60,229 nt of DNA, taken from an uncultured Rhodopila sp. (GTDB lineage: Bacteria > Pseudomonadota > Alphaproteobacteria > Acetobacterales > Acetobacteraceae). The notes beneath the pieces were generated by a model. That model was given only the letters and a program-made list of their open reading frames with translations. It was not told the origin of the DNA and searched no databases. Positions 29,793 to 39,102 of the stretch are shown here, piece by piece. The DNA lies in contig CAIZFE010000088.1 in NCBI GenBank assembly GCA_903932145.1, positions 1 to 60,229 on the forward strand, written 5' to 3'. The translations under genes were made by a program, and so were the position numbers. The stretch's first letter is position 1. The number at the start of each line of letters is the position of its first letter.

Positions 29793-30121
29793 CTACGGAT
29801 GCATCACAAGATACCGTATGGCCGTCAGCATGACGCCGACACCGATTACCATCATGCTTCCGAATTTAATCACGATCTCACGTCGCAGCAGTTCGTTGTC
29901 GGTCTTCAGTTGGATTTGCAACGCCGCGATTTCGGTCTTCAATTCGATCCGCAGGCCGTCGATCGCGGCAGAGGCTGCCGCGGTATCGGCCCTTGTGGCT
30001 AAATCGGCGCTCTCCATGGCTCAACCAGTGCCTCCACCAGCCCGGAGGCCGCACCGCTGTCCAACCCGGAGGTTTGCAGCTTCCGAGCCATGTTAAGAGT
30101 ATCGAATGGAACCGCGTTCAT
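29793..30121 (-). pseudogene. Frameshifted coiled-coil/TM protein (DUF1640/CCDC90-like)
   Basis: ATG 30121 opens a 40-codon frame (MNAVPFDTLNMARKLQTSGL ...) that ends at 29999. Its N-terminus matches the adjacent gene. A second overlapping frame from 30017 to 29793 (74 residues) supplies what should follow: ADLATRADTAAASAAIDG, heptad-rich LRIELKTEIAALQIQLKTDN, and a C-terminal membrane helix (FGSMMVIGVGVMLTAIRYLV). In family members these parts are one chain, so a loss of one base (or gain of two) near 30015-30025 is the simplest explanation. Translation of the second frame from ATG 30017 alone remains possible. Confidence 0.55.
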
Positions 30122-30328
30122 GAGGACAGCCTGATCCTGTGACCGCCGCAATCTATCCGCGAATGGTTACCAGCCGGTTAACACTATTCAAAAAACCACC
30201 GCAAATCGGATGGATTCGCGCCGACACATCAGCGTCGATCAATAATTCGTCTGTTCCCAAGTGTCGTGAATGACGGTTTCGCTTCGAGTTCGGTGGTACC
30301 GGACATTCGCTGCCGCCCGACATTGCCA

Positions 30329-30440
30329 CCCAGATCGGGCCACCCAGATCGGGCCACCCAGATCGGGCCACCCAGATCGGGCCACCCAGATCGGGCCACC
30401 CAGATCGGGCCACCCAGATCGGGCCACCCAGATCGGGCCA
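30329..30440. repeat. Minisatellite: eight perfect copies of a 14-bp unit
   Basis: The unit CCCAGATCGGGCCA is repeated eight times without a single mismatch over 112 bp. Because 14 is not a multiple of three, all frames across it are open only by composition; the apparent peptides are not genes. The array lies 27 bp past the end of the acyltransferase gene on its 3' side. Perfect identity suggests recent expansion and a likely length-variable locus. Confidence 0.95.
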
Positions 30441-30467
30441 CATGGGTTGGAGCACATAGGTTGGGCC

Positions 30468-31493
30468 TTATGGAGTGGGCAGAAGCCGCGCCATGCGCCG
30501 CCCCAACCCATTCGACGGCACTTCGACCAAGCGATACATGACCTCCGCCGCCAATCCCGCCGTGACCGCCACAACGACCGCATCAATCGGCGTCAGTTGT
30601 GCTGCAAACAGCCACATCCCCAGCACCAGGATCGGCCCATGGATCAGATAAAGGCTGTACGATACACGCCCGGCCCACCGCAGCGGTGCCCACATCAGGA
30701 CCCGCGCCTCGGGCGCCGCGACAACCATCAGAATCAACAGTGCCGCCCCGGCACCCTCGGCGGTGTCGGCCGGAACGCTGATCAGTGCGATCGCGATGGC
30801 CAGGAGAACCGCCTTTTGGGCCGCAAGCAGCCCGCGCATCCAGCAGCCGAAAGAGTGACTGTACACGGCTGCGACGCTACCGAACACGAACTCCGCACCG
30901 TAATGCATGGTTGCGCGCACGCTCGCAACGAACCCTCCGCCGACATACAGAAGCATATGCAGCCAATGGTGACTTGTCCCTTGGATGTCGCCGGGTAAGC
31001 CCCAGACGACCGCCAAAACCAGCATGGCGACCGGAGCGCGCAGCGTAACAACGGCCAGGATCGGGAAAATTAGCGATATCCTCGCCTCATAGGTCAACGA
31101 CCAAAGCGGCAGCACCAGTTCGCGGCAGCCACCATTGGGTCCGATCATGCTAATGCAACGCTCGATCGTGCCGGCGGTAAGCGAGCCGCGCCAGTGCAAT
31201 CCGGCGTCCCAAATGTCCGGTCCCACCAGGGCATAGACACAAACGGCGACCGCAACCGTCACAACCACCGGCGGCCACAACCGGGAGCAGCGGCGTATTA
31301 GAAACTCTCCCCATCTCGGCGGCTCACCCCGCACCCAGGGCATTGTCAGCACGAAACCAGATAGTACGAAGAACAGCATCACTGCGCAATGGGCAAAGTC
31401 GCCATCGATTCCGCTCGCCAAAGACAGATGGTCGATTACCACCGTGCATGCAGCGATGCCGCGCAAAGAGTCCAAGGGTCTGATTCGGTGCAT
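30468..31493 (-). CDS. Acyltransferase family 3 (OafA/YrhL-type) integral membrane protein
   Basis: 341 residues, about ten membrane segments. N-terminus MHRIRPLDSLRGIAACTVVI then DHLSL is the family signature with the active-site His of helix 1 (about residue 21). Further landmarks: RRCSRLWPP, LVLPLWSLTYEARISLIFPI, RVSYSLYLIHGPIL. These enzymes O-acylate sugars or lipids at the inner membrane. AAGGT precedes ATG 31493. No polysaccharide genes adjoin, so the acceptor is unknown. Its downstream region is the 14-bp minisatellite. Confidence 0.88.
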   Translation of the reverse strand: MHRIRPLDSLRGIAACTVVIDHLSLASGIDGDFAHCAVMLFFVLSGFVLTMPWVRGEPPRWGEFLIRRCSRLWPPVVVTVAVAVCVYALVGPDIWDAGLHWRGSLTAGTIERCISMIGPNGGCRELVLPLWSLTYEARISLIFPILAVVTLRAPVAMLVLAVVWGLPGDIQGTSHHWLHMLLYVGGGFVASVRATMHYGAEFVFGSVAAVYSHSFGCWMRGLLAAQKAVLLAIAIALISVPADTAEGAGAALLILMVVAAPEARVLMWAPLRWAGRVSYSLYLIHGPILVLGMWLFAAQLTPIDAVVVAVTAGLAAEVMYRLVEVPSNGLGRRMARLLPTP

Positions 31494-31548
31494 GATTTGA
31501 CCTTATGGACAGGAATCCACAGTCGTCCAGCCCGACTTTTGAAGAAGG

Positions 31549-32589
31549 CTATCGCCCCGTCACGGCGATCCGTGCGCATTTTCGCATCACTGACGGCAGC
31601 GCCGCGTCATCCAGGGCGTCCGCCGGGTGGGCAAAGCCCTCCGCATCGATCGATGGCACATGCGCCGCGAGCACATCCAGGATCAGCTCGAAATGGGTGA
31701 ACACATGCCGCACTTGACCGGCACCGCGCCACTCCACCAACATCGGCGCATCCGCCAGCGCCTCGCGCACCGTCCACGGGGTATCGCGCCACGCCGTGCC
31801 GGGAAGCTCCGTCATTCCGCCCAGCAGACCTTTGGTTGGCCGCGTCCGCAGCAAGACGGCTCCCCGATCATCGGTGAGCCAGAAATGTACCCCATACCGG
31901 ATCGGACGGGTCTTTTTGGGAGCCTTGCGCGGCAGCGACGCCTCGATCCCCAACCGCCTTGCGGCGCAATTTGGCATCCAGGGACACACCGCACATCCAG
32001 GCGCCGCCGGCGAGCAAATCGACGCCCCCAAATCGAACAACGCCTGAGCGAAATCGCTCGGTCGCGCCATCGCGGCCGGATCGGTGCCCAATCGTGCGGC
32101 GGCGTCACGAATCGCTGGTTTGGCGGCGGGCATCGACTGCTCAATCGCGAACAGCCGGGACACCACCCGCTCCACATTGCCATCCACCGGTACCGCAGGG
32201 ATACCAAACGCGATGGCCCCGATGGCCGCCGCGGTATAGGTGCCGATCCCCGGCAGAGCCTGCAAAGCCACCAAATCGCCGGGAAATCCGCCCAATTCAG
32301 CCACCGCCACGGCGCAGGCATGCAAATTGCGCGCGCGGGCGTAATAGCCAAGCCCGGCCCAGGCCGACAGCACCGAATCCAACGGAGCGGCGGCCAGGGC
32401 CTGGACGTCGGGGAACCGGCTTACGAAACGCTGATAGTAGGGTATGACTGCGGTGACGGTCGTTTGCTGAAGCATGATCTCGCTCAGCCAGACGCGGTAT
32501 GGATCGGGAGTCTCGCCGGGCTCCGATCGCCACGGTAGCCGTCGCCGATGGCGGTCATACCATTGCAACAGGGTGCTGGCGGAGGCCAT
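31549..32589 (-). CDS. mutY: A/G-specific adenine glycosylase MutY
   Basis: 346 residues from ATG 32589. Removes adenine mispaired with 8-oxoguanine. Catalytic Glu37 (SEIMLQQT), helix-hairpin-helix LPGIGTYTAAAI (~112-123), Asp136 (VDGNVERV) and the 4Fe-4S loop Cys192, Cys199, Cys202, Cys208 (CSPAAPGCAVCPWMPNC). The C-terminal NUDIX-like domain (~225-340) that recognises 8-oxoG is present (FWLTDDRGAVLLRTRPTKGL). Divergent from the DUF721 gene with 13 bp between start codons. Another in-frame start at GTG 32619 would overlap that gene. Confidence 0.94.
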   Translation of the reverse strand: MASASTLLQWYDRHRRRLPWRSEPGETPDPYRVWLSEIMLQQTTVTAVIPYYQRFVSRFPDVQALAAAPLDSVLSAWAGLGYYARARNLHACAVAVAELGGFPGDLVALQALPGIGTYTAAAIGAIAFGIPAVPVDGNVERVVSRLFAIEQSMPAAKPAIRDAAARLGTDPAAMARPSDFAQALFDLGASICSPAAPGCAVCPWMPNCAARRLGIEASLPRKAPKKTRPIRYGVHFWLTDDRGAVLLRTRPTKGLLGGMTELPGTAWRDTPWTVREALADAPMLVEWRGAGQVRHVFTHFELILDVLAAHVPSIDAEGFAHPADALDDAALPSVMRKCARIAVTGR

Positions 32590-32602
32590 GGGGGTGGGTG
32601 CG

Positions 32603-33109
32603 ATGGCGGATGACGACACAAAAACCGGTATGGCCGGAGCCCAACGCTTCGTCTATGGCCCACGTCCGCTTGGCAGTCTGATGCCGCAGATTACCAAACC
32701 GGTGTATCGCAAGCACAACCCCGCCTCGGCGCAGATCCTTGCCGATTGGGACATCATCGTCGGACCGAAAGTCGCCTCCATGACCGTACCGCGCCGGCTC
32801 GACCGGGGCGTCCTGACAATCGGCTGCTCCGGTCCGGCGGCGATGGACCTCCACTACATGGGCGTCGAGGTGATCAACCGGATCAATACCCATCTGGGCG
32901 GTCTCCCGGTCCACACCCTGAAGTTCACCCAGGCCGGAATGCCGCGCAAAGCCACGGCAATCATGCCGAAGCCTCCCGAAGCGATCCTTGAGGCCGAGGC
33001 AGCAGTGGCCGATCTGCCGGACGGCGACCTGAAATCCGCTTTAGCCGCGCTTGGCCGGGTGGTCATCGGCCGAAGCAAACACTCGACACAACGCTTGAAG
33101 AAGCTGTAA
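32603..33109 (+). CDS. DUF721 / DciA-like protein
   Basis: 168 residues from ATG 32603, just after GGGGGTGGG. DUF721 domain at ~20-110: LGSLMPQITKPVYRKHNPAS, ADWDIIVGPKVASMTVPRRL, VLTIGCSGPAAMDLHYMGVE. DciA is the ancestral loader of the DnaB replicative helicase in bacteria lacking DnaC; proteins of this domain in alphaproteobacteria are usually assigned to that family, though direct loading by this one is inference. It opens a run of same-strand genes (DUF721, dsbA-like, smc) that is conserved next to mutY in alphaproteobacteria. Confidence 0.8.
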   Translation: MADDDTKTGMAGAQRFVYGPRPLGSLMPQITKPVYRKHNPASAQILADWDIIVGPKVASMTVPRRLDRGVLTIGCSGPAAMDLHYMGVEVINRINTHLGGLPVHTLKFTQAGMPRKATAIMPKPPEAILEAEAAVADLPDGDLKSALAALGRVVIGRSKHSTQRLKKL

Positions 33110-33129
33110 TACCAGATATAGAGGTTTCC

Positions 33130-33732
33130 ATGACGATTTCCCGCCGCTCACTACTAGCTGTGGTACCCACCAGTATGATCCTGTCTCGGATCGTACCGGC
33201 GCGCGCCGACGACAACGATCCCCGGGCCGAACGCTTCATCGGCAGGCCAGACGCCAAAGTGACGGTGGGAGAATACTTCTCCCTGACCTGCACGCATTGC
33301 GCCGCGTTCGCGAAGGAAACCTTCCCCGAGATCAAAAAGAACCTGATCGACACCGGTGAGGTGAAATGGGTGTTCCATGACTACCCGCTGGATCGGGTCG
33401 CCCTCACCGCGTCCGTCGTCGCCCGTTACCTGCCAGTCGATCGCTACGAGCCTTTCATCAACGCCCTGTTCGCCACCCAAAACCGCTGGGCATTCGGCCG
33501 CGGCAATGACCCCACCGACGAAATGTGGAAAATCGCCGGCTTGGCGGGCATGAGCCGCGCCACCTTCGACAAAGCCATCGGTGACACCGCGACCAGCGAG
33601 TGGATCGTCGCTGAACAGAAGGCGGACACGGACAAGTGGAAGATCGACTCGACCCCCAGCTTCGTCGTCAACGGCCAGAAGTATGCGGGTGAGATGAGCT
33701 ACGACGCCTTCCGCAAAATAATACCGTCGTAA
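33130..33732 (+). CDS. DsbA-family thiol:disulphide oxidoreductase (thioredoxin_4 domain)
   Basis: 200 residues. Export signal at the N-terminus (MTISRRSLLAVVPTSMILSR, ending PARA) with a twin-arginine-like SRRSLL. Active site Cys54-Thr-His-Cys57 in SLTCTHCAAF and the cis-proline loop STPSFVVNGQKYAG. The CTHC pair is the form common in alphaproteobacterial DsbA-like proteins. Oxidises or isomerises disulphides in the periplasm. 20 bp after the DUF721 gene and 18 bp before smc, so co-transcribed. Confidence 0.9.
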   Translation: MTISRRSLLAVVPTSMILSRIVPARADDNDPRAERFIGRPDAKVTVGEYFSLTCTHCAAFAKETFPEIKKNLIDTGEVKWVFHDYPLDRVALTASVVARYLPVDRYEPFINALFATQNRWAFGRGNDPTDEMWKIAGLAGMSRATFDKAIGDTATSEWIVAEQKADTDKWKIDSTPSFVVNGQKYAGEMSYDAFRKIIPS

Positions 33733-33750
33733 CACTAATAGGAGTCCTCG

Positions 33751-36700
33751 TTGCCGGTCGGTTTTCGTCGCATTCGCATCTCCGGGTTCAAGAGTTTCGC
33801 TGAACCCACCAATGTGGAGATCCTGCCCGGACTGACCGGCATCGTTGGACCCAACGGCTGCGGCAAATCCAATGTCGTCGAAGCGCTGCGATGGGCGATG
33901 GGCGAAAGCAGCGCCCGCAACCTGCGCGGTGGCGAGATGGACGACGTCATCTTCGCCGGCACCTCCGGCCGAGCATCCCGCAATATCGCCGAAGTCACCC
34001 TGTTCCTGGATCAGGCCGAGGGCCGCGCGCCGCCGCCCTTCCATGAACAGGCGGAGTTGGAGATCATCCGCCGCATCGAACGCGGCAGTGGGTCGGCCTA
34101 CAAAATCAATGGAAAGGACGCCCGCGCCCGCGACGTGCAAACGTTGTTCGCCGATCTGGCATCCGGATCGCGCGCCTCCGCCATGGTCAGCCAGGGACGT
34201 GTCGGCGCGCTGGTCAGCGCCAAACCCGAAGAACGCCGCGCCCTGCTGGAGGAAGCCGCCAACATCACCGGCCTGCACGCCCGCCGCCACGAAGCGGAGC
34301 TGAAACTGCGGGCCGCCGAAACCAATCTCGGCCGCGCGGACGACCTGAAAGCACAACTGGAAACCCAGCTTGGCAATCTGAAGCGTCAGGCTCGGCAGGC
34401 CAGCCGCTATCGCAATATCTCCGGCGCGATCCGGGACGCCGAGGCTGAACTGCTGTCGTTGCAACGCGCCAGGGTCGTCCTGATCCGTGACAAAGCGGCG
34501 GCGGCGATGCATGCGGCGATGATCGCCGTGGCCGTGGCCACCGATACCGCCACCACCGCGACCGCCCGAGCCGCCGAAGCGACCGCCGCGTTGCCTCCGT
34601 TGCGCGAAACCGAGGCCATCGCCCGCACGGTGCTGGAACGCCACCGCGTGTCGCAGGAACAGATCGCGAGCGAAGAAAAACAAGCCAAGGTCGCCCTGAA
34701 TGAAGCGCAGCGCCGGATCGGGCAACTTCGGCAGGATTTGACCCACGCCGAACAATTGCAGCGTGACGCCGCCACCGCCGACCAGCGCCTGGCGACGGAA
34801 CAAACGACGCTGGCCGACGCCGATACCGGCCATGAAGATCGCGCGGCGACAGCAGAAGCGGCAACCATCGCGCTGACCGAGGCCGTGCGAACAGCGGAAG
34901 CCGAGGCAAATCGAGCCACCGAGGCAGCGGCGGAAGCTAACGCCCGCGCCCAGGCGGCGACTCAGCTTCTGGCGCAGGCCGAACAGCGATCCAACCGGCT
35001 GAACGAGCAATTCCGCACTGCCAGCACGGAACGCCAACGCATCGCCGCGCAGCAAATCGATCCGGCTCTGGTCGCCAAGGCGAGCAACGACGCCACCGAG
35101 GCCGACTGGGCCTTGGCCACCGCGAGAACGGCGGTTGAGCAGTCCGAACAGGCGCGGTCCTCAACCGCAACGGCGCTGGCATCGGCGCGCGACAAGCAGG
35201 CCACCGCCGATTCGGCGCGTGCCCGTTTGGCAGCCGAAGCCCAGGCGCTGGCGGAAGTGCTGGCGGTCAAGGATGGCGAACGCTGGCCGCCGATGATCGA
35301 TTCGCTCACCGTTGCCGCCGGGCTGGAAGCAGCCCTGGGAGCGGTCCTGGGCGAGGAACTGACATCAGCCCTGAATCCCGGTGCCGCTCGGTACTGGCGG
35401 GAGATGCCGGCCTTCGATCCGGTGCCCGCCCTGCCCGCCTGCGCCATTCCGCTGGCCGCCTCGGTGCAAGGCCCGCCAGCCCTGACCCGTTCGTTGTCGC
35501 AAATCGGCCTGGTCGAGACCGATCAGGATGGCACCGACAATCAATCCAACCTGTTGCCCGGCCAGTCCCTGGTCGCCCGCTCCGGCGCGATCTGGCGCTG
35601 GGACGGCTATACCATCCGCGCCGGCACCCCGACGCAGGCCGCCGTCCGGCTGCAACAACGCAACCGGCTGATCGGCATCCGCACCCGCCTCGCCGCCGCT
35701 GAAACCGAGGCCGCCACCGCCCGCGCCGTCCGAACCGCCGCCGAAACCGCGTCGCAAGCGGCCGTCACGGCAGAACAAACATCCCGCAATGCGCGCCGGG
35801 AGTGGGAGCAGAAACTGGAGCGCGCCCGCTCCAGCCTGTCCGGCCTGCGCAACCAGGCCGCCACCGCCACAGCTCGACTGGCCGCCGCCGACGACCAGGT
35901 GGCGCGTATCACCGTCGAGCGGGATGAGGCTCAGGCCGCTCTGGTACAAGTGCGCGAATCGACAGCCACGCTGCCCGACATCCCGCAGCTTCGTGCCGCC
36001 GTCGATCAGGCCCGCGCCGCCCTGTCGGCCCTGCGTTCGCGAGAAAACGCCACCAGGAACGAACGTGATACGCTCGCCCGCGACCATGCCGCGCGAGTCA
36101 AACGTCAGGGCGTCATCGTCGCCGAACGCGCCTTGTGGTTGGACCGGTCGAAAGACGCCGCCGACCGTGTCACCGACCTGCGTGCCCGGCAGGCCGAGGC
36201 TGAAATCGCCCTGACAGCCCTGGAAGCCCGCCCCCTGGAAATCGCGGCCCGCCGCACGGAAGCCCTGGACGCATTGTCCGTGGCGGAAAACGATCACCGC
36301 CGCGCGGCCGAAACGCTGTCCGCCGCGCTGACATTGGCGTCCGAATCGGATCGGGCGGGACGCGCCGCCGAGTCGGCCCTGGCCAGCCGCCGCGAAGATG
36401 CCGTGCGCTCCGAAGGGGCCGCGCAACAGGCCAGCCATGCCTGGGGCACCGTCGCCGAACGCATCCTCGAACGCCTCGGTGCCAATCCGGTTTTGCCCGA
36501 TCCGCCCTCCGACCTGTCCCAGGAAGCCGAGGACAAGGCACGCCGCCGGTGGGAACGGCAAGTGAAAGAGCGCGAGGAGATGGGACCGGTCAACCTCCGC
36601 GCCGAACAGGAAGCCGATGACGTCGAAAAGCAGATCGGCACCATCGAAACCGACCGAGCCGAACTGACCACCGCGATCGCCAAGCTGCGGGGCTCCATCG

Positions 36701-37221
36701 GCCATCTGAATCGCGAGGGCCGCGAGCGGCTGACGGCGGTGTTCCAGGAAGTGGACCGCAATTTCCAGCAACTGTTCACCCGCATGTTCGGCGGCGGCCG
36801 CGCGCATCTGGCGCTGGTCGGGTCGGAAGATCCGCTGGAAGCCGGCCTGGAAATCTACGCCCAGCCACCCGGCAAGAAACTGTCCGCGCTGTCGCTGCTG
36901 TCCGGCGGCGAGCAGGCCCTGACCGCCCTGTCGCTGATTTTCGCCGTGTTCCGCTGCAATCCCGCCCCGGTTTGCGTGCTGGACGAAGTGGACGCTCCGC
37001 TGGACGACGCCAACGTCGATCGCTTCTGCCTGCTGCTGGAGGACATGGTCCGCGACACCGGCACCCGCTTCCTGGTCGTGACGCACCATCCGCTGACCAT
37101 GGCTCGGATGGACCGGCTGTATGGCGTAACCATGCAGGAACGCGGTGTGTCCCGCCTGTTGTCGGTCGATCTGAAGGCCGCCAACGACATGATTGATCCG
37201 CCACGGATGGCGGCGGAGTAG
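33751..37221 (+). CDS. smc: Chromosome segregation ATPase SMC
   Basis: 1156 residues starting at TTG 33751; AGGAG seven bases before it supports this unusual start, and the sequence VGFRRIRISGFKSFAEPTNV matches the SMC N-terminus directly. Walker A GPNGCGKSN (33-41), long Ala/Arg/Glu-rich coiled coils (~165-480 and ~640-960), hinge (~480-620; LEAALGAVLGEELTSALNPG), C-terminal ABC signature LSGGEQALTALSLIF near 1050 and Walker B CVLDEVDAPLDDANV. Works with ScpA/ScpB to condense and segregate chromosomes. The coiled coils are very alanine-rich. Last of the mutY-adjacent run. Confidence 0.95.
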   Translation: MPVGFRRIRISGFKSFAEPTNVEILPGLTGIVGPNGCGKSNVVEALRWAMGESSARNLRGGEMDDVIFAGTSGRASRNIAEVTLFLDQAEGRAPPPFHEQAELEIIRRIERGSGSAYKINGKDARARDVQTLFADLASGSRASAMVSQGRVGALVSAKPEERRALLEEAANITGLHARRHEAELKLRAAETNLGRADDLKAQLETQLGNLKRQARQASRYRNISGAIRDAEAELLSLQRARVVLIRDKAAAAMHAAMIAVAVATDTATTATARAAEATAALPPLRETEAIARTVLERHRVSQEQIASEEKQAKVALNEAQRRIGQLRQDLTHAEQLQRDAATADQRLATEQTTLADADTGHEDRAATAEAATIALTEAVRTAEAEANRATEAAAEANARAQAATQLLAQAEQRSNRLNEQFRTASTERQRIAAQQIDPALVAKASNDATEADWALATARTAVEQSEQARSSTATALASARDKQATADSARARLAAEAQALAEVLAVKDGERWPPMIDSLTVAAGLEAALGAVLGEELTSALNPGAARYWREMPAFDPVPALPACAIPLAASVQGPPALTRSLSQIGLVETDQDGTDNQSNLLPGQSLVARSGAIWRWDGYTIRAGTPTQAAVRLQQRNRLIGIRTRLAAAETEAATARAVRTAAETASQAAVTAEQTSRNARREWEQKLERARSSLSGLRNQAATATARLAAADDQVARITVERDEAQAALVQVRESTATLPDIPQLRAAVDQARAALSALRSRENATRNERDTLARDHAARVKRQGVIVAERALWLDRSKDAADRVTDLRARQAEAEIALTALEARPLEIAARRTEALDALSVAENDHRRAAETLSAALTLASESDRAGRAAESALASRREDAVRSEGAAQQASHAWGTVAERILERLGANPVLPDPPSDLSQEAEDKARRRWERQVKEREEMGPVNLRAEQEADDVEKQIGTIETDRAELTTAIAKLRGSIGHLNREGRERLTAVFQEVDRNFQQLFTRMFGGGRAHLALVGSEDPLEAGLEIYAQPPGKKLSALSLLSGGEQALTALSLIFAVFRCNPAPVCVLDEVDAPLDDANVDRFCLLLEDMVRDTGTRFLVVTHHPLTMARMDRLYGVTMQERGVSRLLSVDLKAANDMIDPPRMAAE

Positions 37222-37317
37222 GACGAAAGCGTGCGGCGCAGCCACGAGAACCACCGACCTTGACGATCTCGGGGCCGTCCGCCTGTATCGGGTCAGTCTG
37301 GCTGGACACAACAACGC

Positions 37318-37977
37318 ATGAACGAACTTCGCCTGGAGCGGATGGCCCTCGCCGACCTGCCGCCCCTGCACACGCTGACCGGCATCGCGCGCCTATTCCT
37401 GACGCGCACCCCCATTGCCGACCTGAACCCGCTCGCGACGCTGACCCAACTGCGCGTGCTCGGGCTAAGACTGACCCGCGCCGCCGATCTGGCCCCGTTG
37501 GCTGGCCTGACCGCGCTGGAAAGTTTGATCCTGTCGTTCACCCCCGTCGCGACCATAGCACCGCTGGCCGGGCTTAAGACTCTCCACAGCCTCTACCTGA
37601 CCGGAACCCTGGTTGCGGATATCGGCGTCCTGTCTGGACTGACCGGCCTGACGCGACTGGATCTGGGCGGTTCCGACGTCACCGATCTGACACCCGTCGC
37701 GGCGTTGCGACACCTGGAAAGTCTGCAACTGTCCAGCACCGGGGTGACCGATCTATCGCCGCTGGCCGGATTGCGGCACCTGCGGGTTCTGGAACTGAGC
37801 GACACCAAGGTCACCGACCTGTCACCATTGACCGGCCTGACGGCGTTGCGACGCCTTGATATCAGGGGAACCCGGGCGACAGACCACACCGTTCTGTCCG
37901 GGCTGACCGAATGCGAGATCGTATCCTCGCGGACTTTCCGGCGACGGCGGACAGAGGGTTCCGCCATCGGAACCTGA
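37318..37977 (+). CDS. Leucine-rich repeat protein
   Basis: 219 residues, almost wholly built of eight to nine 22-residue leucine-rich repeats of the form L.xL..TxVtDLsPLagLt.L (for example LESLQLSSTGVTDLSPLAGL and LRVLELSDTKVTDLSPLTGL). The TDLSPL variant is the internalin/SD22-like type. No signal peptide or anchor, so cytosolic. The final ~25 residues (SSRTFRRRRTEGSAIGT) are basic. Repeats 6-8 are the most alike, suggesting recent internal duplication. Partner and role unknown; 96 bp after smc. Confidence 0.8.
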   Translation: MNELRLERMALADLPPLHTLTGIARLFLTRTPIADLNPLATLTQLRVLGLRLTRAADLAPLAGLTALESLILSFTPVATIAPLAGLKTLHSLYLTGTLVADIGVLSGLTGLTRLDLGGSDVTDLTPVAALRHLESLQLSSTGVTDLSPLAGLRHLRVLELSDTKVTDLSPLTGLTALRRLDIRGTRATDHTVLSGLTECEIVSSRTFRRRRTEGSAIGT

Positions 37978-38136
37978 CCACCGGCCTGTCACGCAATGGC
38001 CCCCTGCCGCATGGCCTGAACGACCTCGGTTGAGGGACCCCGGCGCTCATAGCATTGTAGTATGGTTTCGGTGGTCTTGTGAGTGACCCGAAAACACCTG
38101 TATCGTGGCGAGGTCGTCACAAAAAGAGCAGGGCCA

Positions 38137-39102
38137 ATGACCGCAAGCGCCGGGTTTACCGACCAGAACGTTGTCCCTTACGGCCTGTTGGTCATGTACG
38201 CGATGGATTGCCACCGCGATGGCACATGTCCGCCCAACGCCACCAGGCCTCTCGCACCGCCGCCGAGCGGTGTTATCCTCGGCTTTATCGTCGGTTCCGA
38301 CACCGTCGATCCAAGGCATCCCGCTTATGCGCCCGGACCCATTCAACTGCTCGCGCAACTGACCTGCTATGGCGTGGTCGTCCAGCGTCCGAACAATGAG
38401 GTCGTGGTGGCCATCCGCGGCACCGACGGGATCGCGGAATGGATCGAGGACGCGGAATTTGTCTTTAAGCCTTATGCTCCCACACTCCCGCTTCCCGCCG
38501 GCACAACGGCACGGGTCGAGCAAGGTTTCTGGGGCATTTACGCGTCCCTCAACTACGTCGATCTCCAGGGGGTGGTCATCGGCTCAGCAGCCGCAACGAT
38601 CGCGACTCTATACAAGGGCGCATCGTCCATCGTCGTGTCCGGTCACAGCCTGGGCGGCCCGCTGGCAACCTATCTCGCGCTGGACCTTGCCCGAGTCGAC
38701 CCGCGACAAACAATCCGCGGTTGCTACTTCGCGTCTCCGCATCCCGGCGACGACGCCTTCGCCGCCTTCTTCCAGGAAACGATCGGCAACTATGTCGTCT
38801 ATAACTACGTGATGGATGTGGTTCCGCGCATGCCGCCAACCAACATCGGCTACACGTCGCTCGCGAACCGGCGGGTGATAACGCCCGCTCTGGCGAAGGC
38901 GGAGGTCACGCTGGGACTTGGCTGCAACCACCACATCGTTTGCTATCTCGCGATGCTGGATTACCCGCAGACATTAGCCGCTTTGAACCCGGTGCCAGCG
39001 GCCGAGATCAATAGCTGGTCATGCGTTCGCGGACCCGGTGTGGGACGCGATTCACTGGCGGCGATGCTGTTCGACAGGGTCGCGGAGGTCGCGACGGCTT
39101 AG
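38137..39102 (+). CDS. Class 3 lipase-type alpha/beta hydrolase
   Basis: 321 residues from ATG 38137 (MTASAGFTDQNVVPYGLLVM), with AGAGCAGGG upstream; the frame is open to GTG 38083. Lipase_3 features: VVVAIRGTDGIAEWIEDAEF (lid/first strand), nucleophile Ser171 in VVSGHSLGGPLATYLALDLA, and ASPHPGDDAFAAFFQ with the catalytic Asp region; His near HHIVCYLAMLDYP. No signal peptide is evident, so secretion by this route is not supported. Acts on ester substrates; the real one is unknown. Its stop overlaps the convergent small gene by 4 bp. Confidence 0.83.
   Translation: MTASAGFTDQNVVPYGLLVMYAMDCHRDGTCPPNATRPLAPPPSGVILGFIVGSDTVDPRHPAYAPGPIQLLAQLTCYGVVVQRPNNEVVVAIRGTDGIAEWIEDAEFVFKPYAPTLPLPAGTTARVEQGFWGIYASLNYVDLQGVVIGSAAATIATLYKGASSIVVSGHSLGGPLATYLALDLARVDPRQTIRGCYFASPHPGDDAFAAFFQETIGNYVVYNYVMDVVPRMPPTNIGYTSLANRRVITPALAKAEVTLGLGCNHHIVCYLAMLDYPQTLAALNPVPAAEINSWSCVRGPGVGRDSLAAMLFDRVAEVATA

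Noticed and set aside
30329..30440. CRISPR array
   Set aside because: Units are contiguous with no unique spacers and no cas genes nearby; it is a plain minisatellite.
30153..30541. Reading frames across the 14-bp array on both strands encoding repeated peptides
   Set aside because: The frames are open only because the 14-bp unit lacks stops; no start signals, no non-repeat protein part, and the array begins after the acyltransferase stop.
33154..35055. Long reverse open frame opposite dsbA-like/smc
   Set aside because: Antisense to two well-recognised genes; Gly/Phe-rich low-complexity shadow.
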